Positions 39,201 to 53,829 of a stretch of DNA of 64,000 nt are shown piece by piece; position 1 is the first letter of the stretch; each line of letters begins with the position of its first letter. The stretch is from Rhopalosiphum padi (Eukaryota; Arthropoda; Insecta; Hemiptera; Aphididae): assembly GCF_020882245.1 (NCBI RefSeq), contig NC_083600.1, positions 46,471,019-46,535,018 of the forward strand, read 5' to 3'. A program made the position numbers and the translations under genes. A model generated the notes under the pieces. It saw only the letters and a program-made list of their open reading frames with translations, ran no database searches and was not told the DNA's origin.

Positions 39201-41020
39201 CTCTCCATATTATTGTTATTTTATAAGTATTTTTGTTAAATATAGGTATGACTTATTAAGCGAAAGCTAAAAATAAGATACAAATAAAATTATAATATTA
39301 TATATATTAGTGAAAGCAAAACCATCAATAAGTATAAGTTTTCTAATTTATAAAAGACCTATATGATATCTAAATAATATATTAATATATTATGGTAGGT
39401 AAGTTATTAAAAAAGTTTAATCTCACCATTTAAAGCCATTTGGACTCTAGAAGTGAAACATTATAGCATTCCATGAACTCTCTCAAAATCAATTCTTTAC
39501 ATCAATATGTTTTGTAATATTATGCTTAGGATTTAAAATAACTGTCATGTCAAACATGATAAATCTAAATAAATAATTTTGTAAATGGTATCTTAAGCGT
39601 GCTTTAGGTAATTGCAGTCGAAATTTAATCATACTGCTAGATGTTTAAGAATCTATATCGGTAGCGTTATTAATAGGTTTCAACATGAATAAGTTTTAGG
39701 TATTATGTCCGGACAATAACATATTATTTTAATATATACATTTTACATTATGTATTTTTCAAAGCAATCATTGCATAATAATATGTATGAAAATTAAAAT
39801 CATAAAAGTAATAAAATCAATAATTGTTATGATTAGCCGAAAGCATCGCTTAAGCTGCCAGATAAACGAAAAATAAAAATAAAAACAATCTTTGGAAATA
39901 ATATTATTAATTTAATGAAAAATCAACAAAACATTTCTATACAATATATTGCTTGTTCACTGTACATATGACTAATGTGTGTGGTAAATAGGTACAAGCT
40001 TGGATACTTAACATATAATTATTAAAAAAATATCTTCTAAAACGAACAGAAATGAGAGGTGAATTTATATGTATAAGCAAATATTAAAAAGGTTTTACTC
40101 TTGCATGCAAAAATAAATATAGGTTGATGGGTAGGTCCTTCGGATGGTCAGGTATTTAATTGGGTTGTTTCTCCATTAAAGGCTGTTAAAAAAAACACAC
40201 TTATTATTATATATTTGAAACATGCTCATAGAACACTCTATCTATCAAAGGAAACTCTGGTGGGGCGTTAATATAGGTACTTAAATATTAATTAGTTTCG
40301 TATCGTTCTATTATATTATTAATAGTCAAATATTAAGAAAAATACAATATTACACTATGATGATGATTTCCGGTTGATTGATATATCTAATAAAAGTAGT
40401 ATCAATAGGATACATATTAATACAATACCTAATTATTATATAAGTATAAACTTAAACACGATTTTTATTGTCTTTTAAAAATAGGTATATAATATAAGGA
40501 TATGTTGGTATATTATTTTAAAATAATGTTTATTATATTTACTTTATTATGAAAGACAAAAATTGTCCTATCATTATTCATTAAATGGTTCTTAATTCAG
40601 CGGAAAAAAAATCATCGTGATCATAATTAGTAAAATGTATAAACAGATTAAAAAGAATTAATTTGGACATATTATTCACTTACACGTTGCTGAGATGTTC
40701 ACCATTGTCTGTACTCAGGCATCCAGCACCACCACCGAAACCGTATCCTTTTGGTCCGTATTTTCTTCCGTGACAGTTTTTACAGTACAGCTCTTTGTCG
40801 TGCTCTGCGCAGTTTGTGGAGTCCAAGAACTTGCCACACAATTCTATACAATTTCATCAATATTATATGAATAGAAAACGAACGCTTAAAATATTTAAAG
40901 CTTACCGCATTTGAAGCACATTTTATGCCATTTGTAGCCTCCAGCAATTCGCTCTTCGGCGGCATATACTGATTTAGTGCATTTTACGCATTTTGGGTGT
41001 TCAATTGCAACGAAAGGCAT
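33243..41020 (-). CDS. Mlp84B: Muscle LIM protein, five LIM domains (Mlp84B type)
   Basis: A cytoskeletal scaffold of the CRP/MLP family, which acts at the muscle Z-disc (family knowledge). Coding exons, in order: 41020-40906, 40843-40684, 38170-38041, A2 37616-37520 (or A1 37957-37861), C1 37460-37376 (or C2 36465-36366), 36093-35964, 35753-35578, 35325-35193, 34959-34772, 33925-33820 and 33413-33243. All phases agree, giving 496 aa with A2+C1; Drosophila Mlp84B is close to 495 aa. The five LIM domains begin near C11, C117, C221, C324 and C422 and follow the pattern CxxC...HxxCxxCxxC...CxxC. Each is followed by a glycine-rich tail such as YGKKFGPKGYGYGQGAG. LIM2-LIM5 each open with one exon ending just before the HxxC half, so the gene is built from duplicated exon modules. 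Start ATG at 41020 (MPFVAIEHPKC) lies 35 nt after an acceptor at 41056-41057. LIM2 has duplicated exons, described separately. Confidence 0.95.
36366..36465 (-). CDS. Mlp84B: Mlp84B alternative exon C2 (LIM2 end and tail)
   Basis: The acceptor is CCATATAG|TT and the donor GAAAG|GTATTT, 100 nt. It encodes the last zinc ligand and tail of LIM2 as VCYSKRFGPRGIGHRGAG, then 16 more residues. The first codon is completed by a G from the preceding exon, giving Val (GTT), as C1 does with GTA. It ends in phase 2, as C1 does, so either C exon fits between the same neighbours. The glycine tail is more basic and less canonical than C1. The open frame, splice sites and phases argue for function. Confidence 0.7.
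37376..37460 (-). CDS. Mlp84B: Mlp84B exon C1 (LIM2 end and tail, canonical form)
   Basis: 85 nt, phase 1 in and phase 2 out, acceptor AAATCAG|TA and donor AATGG|GTACGT. It encodes VCYGKKFGPKGYGYGQGAG followed by ALQSDPAYN. It closely matches the standard LIM2 tail of insect Mlp84B and lies 59 bp after exon A2, so A2+C1 is probably the default combination. Confidence 0.88.
37520..37616 (-). CDS. Mlp84B: Mlp84B exon A2 (second half of LIM2, canonical form)
   Basis: 97 nt, phase 0 in and phase 1 out. It encodes 32 residues beginning SWHRECFKCATC and ending DKDIYCK, supplying the H, C, C, C and C zinc ligands of LIM2. The donor AAAG|GTAAGG is strong. The WHxECFKC and CCE...IYCK patterns match LIM2 of fly Mlp84B better than A1 does. 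Confidence 0.88.
37861..37957 (-). CDS. Mlp84B: Mlp84B alternative exon A1 (second half of LIM2)
   Basis: Also 97 nt, phase 0 in and phase 1 out, with acceptor ATTCTAG|GG and a weaker donor AGAG|GTGAAT. It encodes 32 residues beginning GYHKECFNCFSC and ending DNEVHCR. By my alignment 14 of 32 residues are identical to A2, including every zinc ligand (H3, C6, C9, C12, C31). Inclusion of both A1 and A2 would shift the frame, so the two should be mutually exclusive. Confidence 0.8.
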
Positions 41021-41055
41021 TTTTAAGGTTGATTTGAACGATTTTATAAATAAAA
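41021..41055 (-). other. Mlp84B: 5' UTR part of Mlp84B coding exon 1
   Basis: On the minus strand the acceptor ATTTTCAG is followed by 35 non-coding bases and then the ATG at 41020. It pairs well with the donor at 43407. Confidence 0.6.
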
Positions 41056-43406
41056 CTGAAAATAAAATTTAAAACTTATTCAATATAAAATATACTAATG
41101 CATATATTATAATTATAATGTTAACACATACAAAATTCACGTATTAACCTAACCTAAGTTAAGTAAAAAATCTGACGGTTTTGTACATTTATTTGAGAAG
41201 CATACTTTGTTTGTAATCAATAAAGTAAATATTAAAATATAAATAATATGATAATTTGTGGATATTTAAATGTTAATTGTAATCTATCTTTCATATTGTT
41301 TTATTATAATATATAAATAAATTCTAGTTAAGGACCAAAAAAACTTCCAATGGGTAAAAATACCTAATAATATATTTGTATTGGTAAAACAAACCTTCTT
41401 CCATAAAAAAATCCCATTTAAATAAAAAAAAATTGTAATAAAAACTGAAAAATAAGTATACCATCAATTATATTGAAATGTTTCCATTTGTTATTTTAAT
41501 TGTAATATACAGTTTATGAGAAAGTATGTTTTTTTTTGTACGATAAGCATACGTCTTTGTTAGCTATTAATTTTTACATGTGGTCTGGAGTAAAAAAGTC
41601 ATTCATAGTAATGCTTCCATGTGTGAAATTATATTTAAATTTAGAACTATAAAATATATACTTTAGATGGTACATAGAGCGTGTGATTTTTCATATCAGT
41701 AAATTAGGCATCAGTATAGTAATATTATATTATATAGTATATAAGTACAAGTATAGTATTTAAATTATTAGAACTTTAAATGTCAGCTCAATTTAGACTA
41801 GATGTTCACCAATAGATCGAGGACTAATAGATAAAAGAGAGAGAGATAGAAAAGTTAAATGACACAATACAATATATGTATATAATACTTAATTATATAT
41901 TAATAGCATTTGGCGATACTTGACAAGTACGATTGGCTATGAGCCATTATTCAATCCTGGACACATTGACCTATTTTTTTTTATTTCAAATATAGGAAAA
42001 AATAAAATAAAACTATAAAGTGTCGAATTAAACAAGATATTAAAACTATAAACGTCTATAATATATATAAGAATATTAAATGAATATAGAATTATTGAAT
42101 AATATTATGAAAATGGAGTAGATAAGTAAATAACATTAAATTAATATTTGTCAACACCAAAAATCTATAAAAGTTGAATGAATATACAAAAAATGTATTC
42201 CGAGGTAGGTAATTATAGGTTAAATTCACCATATTACTATAAATACATAACTGCAATATAATATGGACTGTTGAAAGTTTAGAATCCTATTTACAATCAT
42301 TTATCCATATAAGGATAAAATTAACATGGAAGAACCGAATGACCTCCGAATATGAACGCACTCCATTTTTAGAATGAAATTGTACTCATACTCGTGAGTT
42401 GAACAATTATTGAATAATTTATTTGATATGAATATTTATTAAAATAATGTAGAAATATCTGATAAATTACAGATTACTGGTACTATAGTGGTATTACAAA
42501 ATTGTATTGTATGCGTATTTTATTTTTATAAAGGTGCACACATATAGATACTGTACAGTATATTGTATATTATACTATTGTACCTATAATATACATACAA
42601 AGTTCACTGTTATAGTAATATCTGTATTGGTACATGTAAACACAACGATTACTTACGATTTAAAACAAAAATCCATACAATATAATGCTTATTACTTATT
42701 AGTTATTATACACGCTTACGAATTTTGATAAAATTACAAGTTTTTATTAATACATCGATTTCATACTTCTTCAAAGTATGAAATATTAAATGCTTTAATG
42801 TTTTTAAATTAATATGTTTGAATACATAAACTTATGAATAATATAGACTTTCAGTTATTAAAATTAAGTAATTTGATTTAAAAAAAAATAAATCATTATA
42901 TTTAACTTTTAAACGTATAAGATTTTGCAGTACATTATTAATTACAATTCGTAAACTAATAATAATAAGACAAAATAATCGTAAATTGAATGCAAATTAA
43001 ATATAAGAAATATCAATAAAATATTTGATGTTTGTTTAACGTATTATTATCTAAAAATAGAAAACTTTGTATTCAACCAATCGAATGGTATACTAGATAA
43101 TATGTTATGTGTATCAAGAAAATCTGGCAATTTTTAATTGAAATTACATTTGAATGTATCAATTTATTATCAAATCACTGTGCTATACTCCGTCTATAAT
43201 CACTAGTTAATTATAAATTTAATTTAATTTAAATAAAATTTATCACAGATTTTATAATATGATAACACAATTATTAAAATAAAGTTGAAAAAGATAAAAA
43301 AAAAAAACCGTTAGAATGTTTATTTACATTAATATTTAATTTAAAAATGTTATTATTATATTATAAAAATTATTGTATACAATGCAATAGTAAAATCTTT
43401 GCTCAC

Positions 43407-43465
43407 CTTAGTTAACGGAGAATGTACTACAGTCGTGTGCAGCTTCGGTTTTGTAAATGTTCTCG
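43407..43465 (-). other. Mlp84B: Probable non-coding first exon of Mlp84B
   Basis: On the minus strand the donor AACTAAG|GTGAGC ends at 43407. The sequence upstream of it is GC-richer than its surroundings and is preceded by a TATA-like element at a suitable distance. The 5' end is approximate. Confidence 0.5.
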
Positions 43466-43488
43466 AACTTTAATCAAAGTGTACTACT

Positions 43489-43497
43489 GCTTTTATC
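43489..43497 (-). promoter_or_regulatory. Mlp84B: TATA-like element of the Mlp84B promoter
   Basis: Minus strand GGGATAAAAGCAG. A start about 30 bp downstream falls near 43465, inside the proposed first exon. I found no perfect MEF2 site nearby. Confidence 0.45.
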
Positions 43498-44397
43498 CCT
43501 ACTACAGTATTGCACACGGCACATTTGCTCCGCCCTTTAAGACGCTCCTACGCAAGAATATTTAGTATCCCCTTGATCTACAATAGTATAATTTCAGGAT
43601 AAAAAATATACATATAAATAGTAAATACAAAGATTATTAAAATTACATTGAGTTTTGAATACATATACTATTGCCAATAAAAATAGAAAAAATTGTATTG
43701 TTACTAATACTTAAAAAATTATTTTTATATTTATAAAATGAACATCAACATTTTTGTACTTAAAGAGACATTAGTATTCCATTTAAAAACGTAAATAATG
43801 CGGGGGCGAAAAACACAGTACTTGGCGTATAATCATTAAAATATTATTTTAAAACTTTGAAGATCTAAATTTTAAACTTTTAATTGATACACACACGCGT
43901 TTCTTTTGTTTTGGTCTAATTTTAGTGCAGTGTAAAAACGATTATTCTCTACCTTCGCTGTAACACGCTTACACTATTCGTTCAAAATTAAAATATATAT
44001 AAATAATAGTCTAAATAAAGTAAATGCTTAAATTTTAGTTCAAAAAATATGAATAATTAGTGATTATTGTAAATGTATCATGTTGTTGTATGTATTGCTT
44101 AAACTGCATAATGTACTAGGATAGACATTTTTTTTTTAAATAAAGTAAATTTTAATAATATTTATTGCATATGATGTGTTAAATTATACAAAAAAATATG
44201 TTTTAATAAAAAAAAAAAAATGAAAAATAATAAATGTATTAATTGCCATGATATTTTTTTTTAATTAATCATCATACCTAATAATATACTAAATGTTTTT
44301 CATGTTACATTTATAAATAATAAAATTAAAATAGTTTTGATAGTTATTTTATAGTTAATTAAAATTTACGAATCAATAATCAATCCATTACATTTTA

Positions 44398-44690
44398 TAT
44401 TCTAAGTAGTGCAATATATATAGGTATATATATATATATATATATACATTTATTTTTTGCATTGGTGTGTTTTATATTTTATTTACTTAATCAATCAGTT
44501 ATCACATTTTGAATTAGTAAAAATGCTTCAATTTTCTACTTTATGTGAGTTTTCTGGTAACAAATGGATCTAATAATTGTTACATTGGAGAAAGGATAAA
44601 CAAATTTCCAGTAGGTACCTACTAAATATAATCAGGGAAAACAATTAAGTATTTTACGTATATTATTATATTTTAGTATTTTACTATACT
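44398..44690. repeat. Left-end fragment of the 14-bp-TIR family
   Basis: It begins TATTCTAAGTAGTGCAATATA, a degraded terminal repeat, contains an (AT)n tract (about 44425-44448), and shares blocks such as TATCACATTTTG...AATGCTTCAATTTT with the 16345 and 28489 copies. A TTAA MITE lies just downstream. Confidence 0.5.
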
Positions 44691-44729
44691 CAATGATATT
44701 TTAAAAATATTTAAATTAATTTTATTTAA

Positions 44730-45143
44730 GAAGATGTTAGCGCAATATATTTTGTTTTCTTCTCAGACCCACGTACAATATATTATGTAAGTATATAAAA
44801 ACACGGAACCCGGTTTTTATGATTTTTGAGTTATCTTAGTAAAATTGTATATTTCAAAAATTATAGAAAATAATATTATTTACGTATAGGTTTTATATTT
44901 ATAATTATTTAACTTAAAAAAGAAATAATGTTGATTAATTAAATAGATATTGAATTGTTTTAAAAAAATATTTAGATAAATTGATATGTTATACCTTAAA
45001 AAAATATTACTATTCATATATTTTGTGGTAGATGATTTTTACTCTAAGAATAGGAACTTAAAAAAATATTTTACGTAAATTCGTTTCGTATATGTTATAC
45101 GTATAGGCCAGAAAGAGAAAACAAATACTGTGCTGACAACATC
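44730..45143. mobile_element. TTAA-flanked MITE (copy 2)
   Basis: TTAA at 44726-44729 and 45144-45147 bound the element. The left end GAAGATGTTAGCGCAATATA and the reverse complement of the right end, GATGTTGTCAGCACAGTATT, are imperfect inverted repeats. Both continue into the TTTTCTC-type block shared with the element at 1679-2115. No coding capacity. Confidence 0.65.
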
Positions 45144-46540
45144 TTAAGCTATTGCCTATTTATATCTGTATGAACCTATTCACGCCTATAGTAAAAGTCG
45201 GTATAGAATTAAATGTTAATAATAAATATAAATATATACTATTATAAGTATTAAATAATAATAATGATATATAAATAATATAAAAATGAGATGTTTTTGA
45301 AAAAAATTAACTCAATCGACTACACTACCATAATAGTAAAATAAATTACTATAGATGTATGTATACCAGCTATATTACCTGAATTCTCTCGAAATTAAAT
45401 AATTTATATATTAAAATCTTTTTGGGCTTTGTTATTTTATTTTCTGTAAATAATAGCACCGCCCCTACATATTATAAACAAAAAAAAATATTCATGAGCC
45501 ATCATAATATAACAATCCTCCGAGTCTTCTAAGGAATCTACTTAAATAGCCTTATAGATAACTTTAACTAAAATATTTACAGTAGTTTCTGAAATTTTTC
45601 TGTACAAAAAGTGCATTTACAGCCTAATATATTATTTTGATTAGATTAAGATTTAGATAATAATATAGCCAATGGGTACCTATAGTAAAGACCTTTTTTT
45701 TCCGGTTGTAACCAACGACGCTGCGGGAACAGCTTTCACAATACTTCCACGATGGCACGACGCTAAACTTAATAAAGACCTACGCCCAAATCAATCCGGA
45801 CCTTTTTATTACAAATGTTACGAGCTAAACCGATCTAAACTTTTGCAAAATATCAGCCAGGCCTTAACTTATTATTTTATAATCAGATCCGATTCGGACC
45901 ACTCGGACCAAACTTCTATGTGAAACTATTGAAAATTCTAGCAAAACTTATGTTTTTTTTAAACAATATATTAAAATACGTATTAAAACCGGACTGGACC
46001 CATTTTGGTTAGGAATTAAATGTTACTATTGAAAAATAATAATAATTTTATTTTAATATTATGATTATAGTGTTATTGTGATTTAATGTAAGTATATAAT
46101 CCAAATTTATGGTTTTTACTATTATAGCAGTCTTGTAATACCTAGAATACCTAAAAATTAAGTTCTAAAAAACCTAGGTATACCACAATATTGATTTGAA
46201 AAAAATTATTAGGTAATAAATTCTTTATTGAAATAAATAATTGAAAAGTATGTTCCATATTCGTATTATTTGTGTACAATTTATTTATTTAGTGTAGGTA
46301 TTTGATTTAAAAAAAAATAACTGAAAACAGTATTTAAATACTTACGTGAAAACTAAAAATATTTAAGCAATTAAAAAAAAACTACCCAAACCAGATCAGA
46401 ATATTTCAATAAACAAAATACAAACCTATCAGGACTGGGCTTACAAAAACTATACACCGGCTAGTTTGGGATGTAAAAAAATTACTAATTCTGATCTTCA
46501 ACGCGTGAAAATTCAAGTACCAAGTAATATAAGCTGACTA

Positions 46541-46680
46541 ACCTGCTCACAATCATTATTTATATGCAATGATTGATTATCGAATTAAAATTTAACACAT
46601 ATATTACAGAGCATACTCAACGACGAGGTACACTCGACAACTACTTATATATAGCATAGCGTGTACCCCGGAATTAATGT
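46541..46680. repeat. Right-end fragment of the 14-bp-TIR family
   Basis: The order CTGACTAACCTGCTCACAATC, ATTTATATGCAATGATTGATT and AAAATTTAACACAT parallels the right flank of the 28489-29385 copy. Diverged, and without its matching left end nearby. Confidence 0.4.
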
Positions 46681-49600
46681 GAAAACGTATAATAGAAATC
46701 AATTAAATTTTTATCGATGACTAAAAAAGTTGAATATGTATTTTTTTTTTAAATTTTTTTTTACAATCTCTAAAAAATATAAATTTAATAATTCTTCATG
46801 ACCTGGATAATAGTGTACACGTCATCGCCACAAGGACTGCCAATTGCCGTTTATCTATATTTGGTATAAAATACCTATTATATTATATAAAGTGTTGTAC
46901 AAATAACTGATAATTTATTTTATTCAATGTATGTATTGCCTATGATAAAATACAAAATGCATTCTTAAATATTTATTAGAAACAAAGTTATTCAAGTTAG
47001 TTAATTACATTTGTCAGTTATTTCTATATTTTACTCCTTATGTTTAATTACATAAACTGCATTATAATATAAGCTGTTCATATTTGATATTGATGTATTA
47101 ATAGGTACATTAATCTGAAATGTAATATCTACATCAAATATAATTGGCCATAACAGTTTAATATTAAGTAATAATGAGTAAACAACGTTGACATGCTCTT
47201 ATAAGATCACCTGTAGCTACCGATTTTTTTTATTTGATTTTTCGAATTCTTGGCATACATTTTGAGGTATGGAAAGAACATTTTAGTACTATTTCCGTCC
47301 GATCATACCTTAGATACGCGTGGGTGGCCCAAGGACAGATATTTTACAAAGAGGGGGGCAAGAAGAAAAAAGGGAAACTTAGATATAGATAGTACATAAT
47401 ATAATATGCCAAAATAAAATAGGCTCCTTGTGTAAATGACTAAAATAGGTCACGTGTCTAACCTGGCCAAAATGATCACGCGATGGTGAACGAATTCAAT
47501 AAGATAGTGTTCACTCATACATCTATTTCGGATATAATATACAATCAGTATAAATTGTTCATAAATAAACGTTAAAGTAAAAAGACACACATAAATGGTA
47601 TGTAGCATAATTGTGTATCTGAAATCGAAATATGAAACGTTATTTTACTTAGTGTTCGGATCACTCCTTCCACCCAAAAAATGATCTCAAGCTTAAAAAC
47701 CACATCATATTATTATGTTGCATCATAACTAATAATAAATATTTCTCGTTATTTATGACAGACACTTAATAATACTTCTAAATGTATTTTATTTAGTATG
47801 GCATATACTTATCACATATGCCTCAATGTGCAAAATGTAAAGTATAAAGTTATATTTCCAGTTTAATTAAAATATATCTACTAACCAACTGACTAAATAA
47901 AAAATAATTTTACAAGTAGTATATTAATATTTATTATTAATATTATTTATAAAGAATTGATTTACAATATAAACAGTTTTACAGTGTATGATACGAATAC
48001 TTAATAATAATATATAATATTATAATACAGAGAACAAATATTAGCATTCAGTACTTATACTACCCGACTAATATTAATATTTAATTCAAATTTATAAAAA
48101 CAGAGTGATTTATTGATTTTATACTTATTTATTGCAATTTTCAAAACGTATTATTCGTACGATATTTTGATACACTTGTGAATATCCATCAGCTTTGTAC
48201 TTCAATAATGTATAACAGTTCTAAATTTTGAACATTTTTTTAGTTATAGACACATGATCTATATTATTTATTTAACCAACAACAACAAAAGTTTTATAAT
48301 AAATTTACACAAAATAAATGTATGTTACTACTCGCTATAAATCCTATGGTTATGGTGTAACTGTGTGAGTAATGAGAAGGAATTACAAAAAAAAGTATGA
48401 GTTACAAAAACATATAAATTAACATTCAATATAATATACTATACTAATTTATTGCTAACAATAAGTATTTTTTAAATTTCTAGAAAGATCATAAAAATAG
48501 AAATATAGGTATAAGAATAGTATTATCAAGTGCATTCACAAACCTTATTACCTATATAGTAAATAATATATAATAATAATAAATATATCGCTATGAATCA
48601 ATCTACAGACTTTATAAGTATTAAGACATAAGAATAAATTAATTAAAACGAGAAATCATACACAAACTGAAGTTCAACAGTTTTAAATTTTAGCACAACT
48701 CAACAGCATATTTTATTTGCACGAATATGCTTAAAATATATAAATATTTTATTAAAAGTTCACATAATCCACAATAATTCAGTCGTTCTATAAATTACCT
48801 ACCCAAAATTATATAATAATATATTTTTTTTTTAAATAGTTATTAATTTTCCATATTACCTAAAAATGTAGAGGCAATGTATCCTGGACTTTTCACATTG
48901 CTAATAACAAATACAACCATATATAAAGACCAAAGAAAATACTCATGGTACTTATAATATTAGATCACTGTAATAAAATCATACCATTATATGAAATACA
49001 AGATAGAATGAATTGTAGCAGCTATACTGCAGAATGTTGCATATAACGTTTTTACTAAAATATTGTAATCGATTTCAACTTATAGCTGATAATTGATATA
49101 TGTATTGTAGATTACTAATTTAACTTTCACAAAAATAATTCAACGGCTGGTTAATGAGTTGTAAACTAAATAATAGAAAAGAAATATAAATACCAATATT
49201 TTAAATTAATGGACAACTGGTTAAAATGCTATAAACTAGTCATGAAGTCAGGACGGGGTATGTTGACATGTTGTATGCAGCATTTGATACATATTTTTAC
49301 AACATTATTCTAGAGAAGATCTTTAAAGGGATAAACCAAACAACAGCACCAGGAATAAATATATATATAAAAAATAAATAAAAATAAATTTAGGATTTAA
49401 ATATAGGTAATAGAAAAAGACAAAAATATAGCTGGGTATAAACATAAATAATACAAACTATTGGAATATAAAGATACCAAAACGACTTCGTCAACCAGAA
49501 GGAGCATTCTACACATTTTCAAAATATTTTAAACTCAGTGTTTTTTAGGAATGGACAAAATTAAAATTATACAAGGTGGTAATAAAACTTACGTTAGTTT

Positions 49601-52600
49601 ATAAATTCAGTGCATGCCATACCACCATACCACCAAAAGAATTGAAATTAATGACATTTGAAAAAAAAGAAAAGGGTCAATGAAATATATCTATGGTTCG
49701 TAAGATACAACAAAAATTCCTATCATGAATAATAAATCTTATAAAATGGCAGAGGAGAATTGTCATTCACGTGTTGTGAGCGGAGAGAAGGGAAGAACTA
49801 GAGCAGCTACAAGAAATGATAACCAACATCTAGATAAAAAGTCAAGGAAGTAACCCAGAAAATGTTAAATGGGTGGAATCAAAGAAGGTCTGAATATTGA
49901 TCAGGGATAATTAATCTATGACAGAAATAGATGTACGGAAGTGACGTTGACAGCAAATACTTTTAATAAGGTAAAAAAAAAGATTTTTTTTTTTAATTGG
50001 ATAGACTGATCTATTTTTTGATCAAAAAAAAAAAATAAATCACATACTACTTTTAAGTAATTTAGTCGTAACCCATTAATATTATTGACATTGACGAGGA
50101 CCACGTATCTGCCCCTAGGCTCCTTAATTTCGGCTTACATAAAATTTTCAAATTGCAAATTTCATAATAAAAATTTAAAAATATAGGTATGAAATACACT
50201 ATATTTTAAGTAGGCAAACTTAACTATTGTTTTTTTTTTGTTATTACTATTTTTCATTTGATTATTTTTGCCTAATTGTTATTATCATTGTTATTTATTT
50301 CAATTTCAAATATTCTATATTAAATACTAAAACACTATAATTTTGTACATTTTTATAAATAAATATTGTTTTGGTAAATTTTGTATTGCATTGAACTATC
50401 TTGTGATCAATGGTTAATCAGTGAATGATTTATGATGAAATGATAGGTTATTGAAATAAGTTTTTATTGATTTAACTACAATAATGTGTGCTACATAAAA
50501 TCTCTTTAAATTACGCTAACTTGGGCGTAGATATTTCATAAATAGTAGATCCATTATAAATATTTATTTTTTTACTATAATTTTATATTTATATTACTTT
50601 TTAATTTTTAATTTTTATAGAAATAAAGCTGTATATTAAATTAATCATATATTCATAATTCATATTATATGTATATATCAATAAAATATGAGTATATGAA
50701 ATTAAATATAATAACTAAAACTTTGAGTGGTATTATGCGTAGGTACCCCTCGTTCAGCTATACTGTAATTATAATTTATAGTAGTTACTTTTCTGACATT
50801 TATAATTGCAGACTTGTACTAATTCTAAATATGGTTTTTATTGCATGTATTTTATATAAATAATAGATCAGTCAACTTTGAAAATAATCAGTATGTACTA
50901 TGTAGGTTCGTTTATCATATAATAAATATAAATAAACGATAATTCCTAATAATTTACCTGTCTAATAACAGTAATAACACATATATGCATTATGCATATA
51001 TATTATCATAGATGCACCTATTCATATAATATACCAATATATATTTTGTATAAGGGCGCACTAGGTTCAAAACATATTTTAATAATAATTGGACATATTT
51101 GGTTTTACATTTTAATTGTTATTTTTTTTTTCATTATTCCACTTTAATAATAAACTGAGAAGATAATTTATTTCTCAATAATTAAATTTTTTTTTCTCTT
51201 TTAGTCTAAAGACTGTTGAACAAAATATAAGAAGAAAAAAAGTGCCGTGTAGAAATCGTATACACAAAAGGACGTACGCTTGGCACAAGTGTTGCACACG
51301 ACGATTATTTTTAATCTGAGAGCTTTATTATTTATTTCTTTCACGAAAAATCACGAACCACATTCCGACTAGATTATCAAAACGAAATAATAATAAACCA
51401 CAATACTTTTAGTATTTAATTTACAATTATATATTATATTTATTAACAACTATATAGTCTATAATTAATGAATAGTGCCACGTGGCACGCAATTATTTTT
51501 TTATGCATAGTTATATTAATAAAATCAGTGCACTGAATCGTTACTAGTAAGTGGCAACAAACAGTCCAGTCACATTAATTTTTTAATTTACCAAATTATT
51601 AATATAATATTAGCTATGTCAAATTAAATCATTTATATAGTATAAATCATTTCATATTATATAATATAATATGTTTTGTTTTATATAAATAATTAACTAT
51701 AGAGTCGTTAGGGATGTAGTCAGGTGCCGTTTTTTTATGTAGGTATGTAATGTATACAGTGAACACCTTTCATAAAATATTTTGTGGTATATTTTAGTGA
51801 GATACCTATGCCAATATTGCTAATAGTATCGCATGACGCATACATTATTTACTAATTTTAAAAATCTGACCACTGGAATTTCTAACTAAGCTTCAGCATA
51901 CTTATAAATAGTTCATAAAAAAGTAATGACTATATTTATTATACAAAACTATATTTATGTGTATATAATTATAATATATAATACTACATCTAATTACATA
52001 GGTACCTAATTAAATATTATTCATATAGGTATCTGGTATGTATTTATATTTTCAAGCCGTTGAACATCAATCAAGTACACATTTACGAGTATATTATAAT
52101 ATGTCAATATGTATTATACAGAGTGATTATCTTAATAATTAACATCTTAACACTTATTATGATATTTTATGTATAGAAATTCAAATTTAAAAATTATTAT
52201 TCTATCTTTTGGATGATAAAAATGCACGCAATTAAGTAATCCAATAGTTTATATATCAGCAAATCAACCTTTATTTTCTAACCATTATGTTTGCTTATAA
52301 AGTTATAAAACCAATATCAATAATATTCTGTTTTTAAACTAATCATATTTTTAATTTATTTAGAGCCTTATAAAAATCTTGATGTTTAAATATAAAATAT
52401 AGAATGTATAATTTTTTTATTTAATAAACATTTTAAGTTTATAGATGGGTTGTATAATACTTTTATGTAGTTAACCACAGATTTTGTGGTTCATCCCTTA
52501 GGTATAATAGGTAGTTACAATTTTATTACATATTTATACGATGTTAACCTACCTAATATTAAATAGTATCAGCATTCAGATAATAATAAATAAATATAAG

Positions 52601-53829
52601 TTGTTATCGATAACATTCTCAAACAAATTCTGGATAAGTTCAATGACATTCCAATGAAGCAAGATTTTAGACCTAATTCGCTCTCCCCCCAACCACGTAT
52701 AATAATAAATATAGGTACCTAAATAAACGGTAATTGCTTCTGGGCATTTCGATATCTTAATTTTAGCTACATGCCATTATATAATATATGACTATAAGCG
52801 CCAAAGATGCAATAGTGAGAATGACATATTATCATTTGGATCAACATTTGTAGGACATAAGCGCCAGTTTAATATTATATATCTGTAGTTTTATACCCAA
52901 TATATGTCATAATAAGTAAAAAGATATAAAAAAGAAATATTATTTGCACCAATTTCATATATTTTATATAAGTATTTTAAAATATTTAAAATTGCCAATA
53001 GTCAATTGAGTATTTATACTCAATATAATATAATATACATAAAAATAAATTAAATAAATATAATTTCTGAACATTTTTTTTTTTTACACTTCGATGACAC
53101 ATTACCACTAGCCATATCTTAATAAAATGTATACTTTTCATAATAAAATAAAATGCAAGCATTTCCTTTACTAATTTAAGTTTTTATTTAATTCATAATG
53201 AGTTTACACGAATGATTAAGAGGTAACTACTAACTACTAACAATATATACCTATACTGTCTAGGTATGTTATATACAAAACTGCTCACACACTACGTAAT
53301 CAGATAATACATTTGTCGATTTAGATTTATAGATTACCTATACGTTTGGGGTTTATAAACTAAACAATATAATTCTAAATTTAACATTTGCATCGACTGC
53401 ATTTGGAATGAAGCATACAGCCATATAGGCACAGTTAGGTTATGTTTATGTATCTATAATTAGTCGTAGCATATTCACGTATTACAGGTAGGTACCTAGG
53501 ATTTTGGTGCTTTTGTATGAAACGTACATTTTTTATCTCATTTTGGAGCTTATGAGTTATGTCTCCCACCATTAATTTTAATACATAATTTGCTGATTTC
53601 TGTACTATTAAAATATAAAAATAATTAATAAGAACTATTTTTATTTTTAATACAGACCAAATATTGTCAATTAATTTACTATATGCTTTTATTTTAAGTT
53701 TGTATGTTATTGTATATTGAAAACCTGGTTCATGGTTGCGTTTGAGAATGTGTGAGCGTTATAAATATGTGGTATTTCACAGTTCTACTTAAAAGTTCGA
53801 TGGAATAAAAGTTGGAATTTTGTCTACCT

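Noticed and set aside
39420..39465. Possible 20-nt micro-exon in the 2.5-kb Mlp84B intron (acceptor CTTCTAG, donor ATG|GTGAG)
   Set aside because: Including it would break the frame between exons 40684 and 38170.
43545..43570. CTAAATATTC on the minus strand near the Mlp84B promoter as a MEF2 site
   Set aside because: It fails the YTAWWWWTAR consensus at its 3' end.
45672..45923. 83-codon plus-strand frame of more balanced composition
   Set aside because: No recognisable motif, no splice or promoter context, and it sits in a repeat-rich desert.
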